NCBI RefSeq assembly: GCF_947507565.1
Contig: NC_089177.1
Location: forward strand, 2,168,648 to 2,232,647
Origin: Oscarella lobularis
Taxonomy: Eukaryota > Porifera > Homoscleromorpha > Homosclerophorida > Oscarellidae
DNA: 64,000 nt
Direction: 5' to 3'
The position numbers and the translations under genes are program-made. How positions within the stretch are numbered: position 1 is the first letter of the stretch; each line of letters begins with the position of its first letter. The notes under the pieces were generated by a model. That model saw nothing but the letters and a program-made list of their open reading frames with translations, was not told where the DNA came from and searched no databases. Of the stretch, positions 60,773 through 64,000 are shown piece by piece.

Positions 60773-61526
60773 GCCTCGCAAGTTGCTAACACATAGCTCG
60801 GAAGAAAGGAGGCGTACTTATAGCGCGCGAAGGCTTATTGCAGAGGCGTAGGAAGCGCAGCGGCTTAACTTAGTTAAGCCTTTGTAACCCGTCGCTAGCG
60901 CCAGACCTGAAAATTTTTATTTCTCTTTTCTTTATTGAATAAAGACGTCGTAGCTTCCCATCGCTTACTGTACGCTGCGGTATTTTAGTGAGTGTTCACT
61001 AAAATGCGCTATTTACATAGTGTGAGTGACGTCATAAATTTCACGTTGCTACACATGCACGTATCCTTCGAGTTCTATAAAGTAGTCTTATATTCTGTGC
61101 ACGAAGGACGTGATGGCCGATCTTGTAACTAAGAAGTACAGTAATTGAAGATAGTATGCCATATGAATGTACGGCTCAGGTTTAAGTACGCAGTAGCGCT
61201 GTACACGTGAATAATGGTCAACACTTGGTGATCAATAAAAAATGTTTAGTCAATACGTATAGTTAAAATTGGGCGCCCAAGTCGCATGCGCAAACAGGGC
61301 AAAGGAAAGAAACGATGCTAACGCACGCGAGCCAGGTGAGCGATCTTCGACGAAAAGGTACAGAATCTTGCTATTCTCTGTCTTTCTTTTTTGTATGATC
61401 GAACGCGAGTAGCATTAAGGAAATAGAAAGATGTTGTCATGTGTGGGGTCCCTAAGAAGAACGCGTGGCTAAACCGTTTAGATAACGACCGTTTCCTAGG
61501 CGGTCTTTAGTAGACAGAGCGTTGGA
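60773..61526. other. Duplicated upstream region of the ZC3H18-like gene
   Basis: From about 60950 this matches 55590-56330 at high identity, with small gaps. It carries the presumed promoter and 5' UTR of the ZC3H18-like gene. No coding sequence is supported. Confidence 0.75.
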
Positions 61527-64000
61527 ATGGATGCTTCTTCTTCTGCTGCCGCCGAGCCAGGACCTTTCGGGTCGACAGGAATGGAAGAAGAAGGCGAGCT
61601 CGATTACGAGGAGGAAATAGACGATGGCGGTAAACCGCCGCCACCGCCAATTGAGAATGCGGAAGAAAAAGAAAAGGACGAAGAAATGGGCGCGGCGGAA
61701 GAGGGTGAATGCGACGGAGAAGTGAAATCGGACTTGGAAGACGGAGAATTAGAAGATGACGTCAGACTTTTTTGAGTAGGAAACGTCTACGCTGCTAATT
61801 GTATTTCTAGGAGGATTTGGAAGAAGGGGAGGTGAAGGATAAGGCGGACGATAATGTTCCAGCAAAGAAAATGATAAAAACGTATAAGAGCGGAGGACGA
61901 GGTAAGACGGAGAAAAAAGTTTCATTGAATTCATCCGTGACGCCTTCTATCTCTGATCTTACTCCAGAAAGCCATCATTCCTATCTTCAGTCAGGTGATG
62001 CAGTAGATCCTTTGCTCTTTCGTTTCTTGTATTCTTTCACTTATTGTAGACTTGGCTCATCCGTACGCTATGATGTCTCGGGCGCCACCGCCGCCGCATT
62101 GGGTTTCAGACATGCATCCTTATCCTCCTGGTCCTGGATATCATGGGCCTGTTAAAAAGGAGGAATCGGCTTGGGAAAGAGGAATGAAAAATGTCAAGGT
62201 AATCAATACTATTGGTATCACAGAAAAGTATTAGATGGCAGTAAGTTCTCGTACAATAAAGACGGGAGCTTTTGCTTCTTTCTATTCATTGTACCAAAAC
62301 CCTCCAGATGAACAGACAGACATTCGTGCACTTGCATAAAGGGTGCCATCATAAACACCTGTCGCTCAAAATTAGAAAAAGCTCGAAGCACATAACGCTC
62401 GCATGATCAGATCACAATCTTGCATTTTATTGTACTGTGAAGTGATCACTAAACTATGGCACTGTAGGTCCTAAAGGCAAAAAAGCAGGAACGATTTGGT
62501 GGAGATGGATCTGGTCCGCTTAGTGACGACGATGATCACCATCGGAAACATCGCCGGCGATCCTTATCATCCGAGTAGGCTAATCTAAGCACATTTTGAC
62601 TTTTTTTAGAGAACTCTCACCTAGGAGCCGATCTAGAAGCAGAAGTCCGCAAAGAAATCGAAGGCGATACGCGGCGGGAAGTCGAAGTGCGTCGCCGTCG
62701 CGTCGCGATGGCGGCGGAAGTTTACGTCGACGAGACGATCCTCCGTCCTCGTGGAGTCACCAGCAGCCGGACGAGTGGAAGGATCCGTGGCGACGGTCAC
62801 CGTCGCCTTCGTCGCGACGACGAGCGAGAGTTCCATCACTGCGTAGAGAAAGATCGCCTCTGCAGCGCGATCAAGACAGAGGACGAGATTGGGAAACAGA
62901 ACGAGACAGAGACAGAGATAGGGACAGAGACCGGGACAGAGACAGAGACTACAGGTTAGGGGGTCTTTACACAAGGGCGTAACGCTAGATGAGAGAGTTC
63001 TTTAGGTCTAGAACTTATAAACGCGGTAGGTCTCGATCGAGATCTAGGTCACGATCAAAGGTAACGGTGTAGAAAAACGAATCATCTTGATACCCAATGT
63101 CATCTTTTCTTAGGATCGAGATTACAAGAGACGGAAGGAGTCTAGTCCTAGAAGGTTTGAGGAAACGTCGTTGGGGATGAATCATATGATTTTTAGTGTA
63201 CGCGTCTAGACGCGTGCGATCACCGAGCCCGAGATCTCGACGCGACGGACGACGCACACGATCTCGATCGCGTGATCGAGAACGCGACCGGGAACGGGAA
63301 CGCGAACGCGAGCGTGAACGCGAAAGAGAAAGGGATCGCGAGCGAGAGCGACAGAGAGAAAGGAATCGCGATAGAGAGAGAAATCGCGATCGTTCTTCCC
63401 CTAGCGGCGGCGAATCGAAGTCGAGATCGAGGGATTGGCGCAGTCCGGGTCAAGAAGCGAAGCGGCGAGGTACCGTCGATGAAAGAGACGAACGGCAACA
63501 GCAACAGGATGCCGAGAGACGTGGGAAGTCGAGGAGAAGTCGGAGCAGGTGATCGAGTCGTCGCTGGCTACGAATTCAATATCAATAGTCTTGTTTAGCT
63601 CTTCGTCTTCGTCGTCGTCATCGTCGTCGTCTTCTGAAGCACCGCTCTCGGCTAAGAACGGCGACGGCGACGACCCTTCGTCTTATCAGCCTTGCGTGTC
63701 GCCTGTGTCGCCGAATGTGAAGCGCGATGTAAGCCCTATCAGTTCGGCTGAATCGAAGAAGCGTTCTCAGCCGAAATCAGTAAGTCGATGGGAGATCGAA
63801 GATATGCGTAATCCGTCAATTGTTTTTTAGGGCATATCGTTCAAGCTGGTTGGAAAGAGGCGGCTGCTTGGCGGCGTCACTGCTGCTGCTTCTGTTGCAG
63901 ATGATTCGCACTCTCCCCCCAGAAGTCCAGACAGCGTGTCTGCTCCTGCAACGGCCACTGCCGATGATGGCAAGTCTGAAGAAGCTTCACTTCGAAAGCA
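61527..64000 (+). CDS. ZC3H18: ZC3H18-like RNA-processing factor (partial, runs off window)
   Basis: The start MDASSSAAAEPGPFGSTGME leads to an acidic N-terminus (GELDYEEEIDDGG), then DLEEGEVKDKADDN, similar to the ELDYDEE and DLEEGEVKD segments of human ZC3H18. A later exon has PPPPHWVSDMHPYPPGPGY and EESAWERGMKNVK, matching the human PPPPEPPTESAWERGL region. Then come SR-rich exons (SPRSRSRSRSPQRNRRR), long RD/RE-dipeptide tracts (62905-62955, 63265-63400), a poly-Ser exon (about 63600-63640) and GISFKLVGKRRLLGG near the window end. No CCCH zinc finger is visible between KSGGR and DLAHPY, where it is expected. The gene is incomplete at the 3' side. In vertebrates ZC3H18 links the cap-binding complex to the nuclear exosome. 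Confidence 0.72.
62900..63400 (+). repeat. RD/RE-dipeptide coding repeats
   Basis: Two purine-rich hexanucleotide arrays (62905-62955, and about 63265-63400, CGNGAN-type) encode alternating Arg-Asp and Arg-Glu residues. Such charged dipeptide tracts are typical of RNA-processing factors, including ZC3H18. Expansion by slippage is likely. Confidence 0.85.

Larger units (their letters stand above)
54067..62250. repeat. Segmental duplication: NC1 gene plus ZC3H18 5' region
   Basis: Two direct units share order and orientation. Unit A (54067 to about 57060) holds NC1 copy 1, its flank and the ZC3H18 pseudogene. Unit B (58175 to about 62250) holds NC1 copy 3, its flank, the sulfotransferase, and the 5' part of the intact ZC3H18-like gene. 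NC1 copy 2 lies between them. Unit B is longer because it contains the sulfotransferase; unit A has lost it or never had it. Confidence 0.85.

Overview
This is nuclear DNA from an animal with a very compact genome. About 25 genes lie in 64 kb. Most have short GT-AG introns of roughly 45-250 bases, and several neighbours share divergent promoters of only 53-103 bases or have stop codons that almost touch. Metazoan-type genes (an LRP5/6-like receptor, GASZ/ASZ1, TP53INP, DGAT1, PSKH1, cyclin E with an FBW7-type degron) and secreted collagen-IV-NC1-like proteins suggest an early-branching animal. A sponge, perhaps homoscleromorph, fits best. The animal assignment is firm; the sponge assignment is inference, because no species marker is present.

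Layout. 0.5-3.1 kb: SLC12A9-type transporter (-). 3.2-6.2 kb: secreted WAP/CUB-like cysteine-rich protein with an internal tandem duplication (+). 6.4-9.8 kb: DDX27 helicase (+). 10.1-13.3 kb: LRP5/6-like receptor carrying an Ig domain (+). 13.6-16.5 kb: CC2D1/Lgd (-), divergent from a BtpA-family gene (+, to 17.5 kb). 17.6-18.3 kb: TP53INP (-). 18.8-20.4 kb: cyclin E (+). 20.6-22.0 kb: GASZ (-). 22.3-27.4 kb: RECQL4 (+). 27.4-28.7 kb: URI1 (-), divergent from MRPL3 (+, to 30.0 kb). 30.1-34.2 kb: EF-hand/WW-like/coiled-coil/CAP-Gly protein (-), divergent from a secreted double alpha/beta-hydrolase of CE15 type (+, to 36.6 kb). 37.4-38.3 kb: decayed non-LTR retroelement 3' fragment. 39.2-44.9 kb: large EGF-repeat protein (+), convergent with DGAT1 (-, to 47.0 kb). 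47.2-47.9 kb: Rab GTPase (-). 48.0-49.5 kb: RFC3 (-), divergent from WDR89 (+, to 51.25 kb). 51.5-52.7 kb: PSKH1 kinase (+). 52.8-53.7 kb: Rieske iron-sulfur protein (-).

From 54 to 62.3 kb the window changes character. It is a segmental duplication containing three copies of a small secreted NC1-only gene (one intact, one frameshifted, one truncated), a Golgi-type carbohydrate sulfotransferase, and two copies of the 5' part of a ZC3H18-like gene. The first ZC3H18 copy is a dead fragment. The second runs on as the apparently functional gene past the window end.

Most genes are unrelated housekeeping or signalling genes packed closely together, not a pathway cluster. The exception is the NC1 family, which has expanded locally. 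The points most worth following up are the NC1-only family, the shortened Ig-containing LRP5/6-like receptor, the CE15-like protein whose second hydrolase domain lacks its nucleophile, and the EF-hand/WW-like/CAP-Gly protein. Exon limits were read by eye, so exact boundaries are approximate unless a splice phase is quoted.
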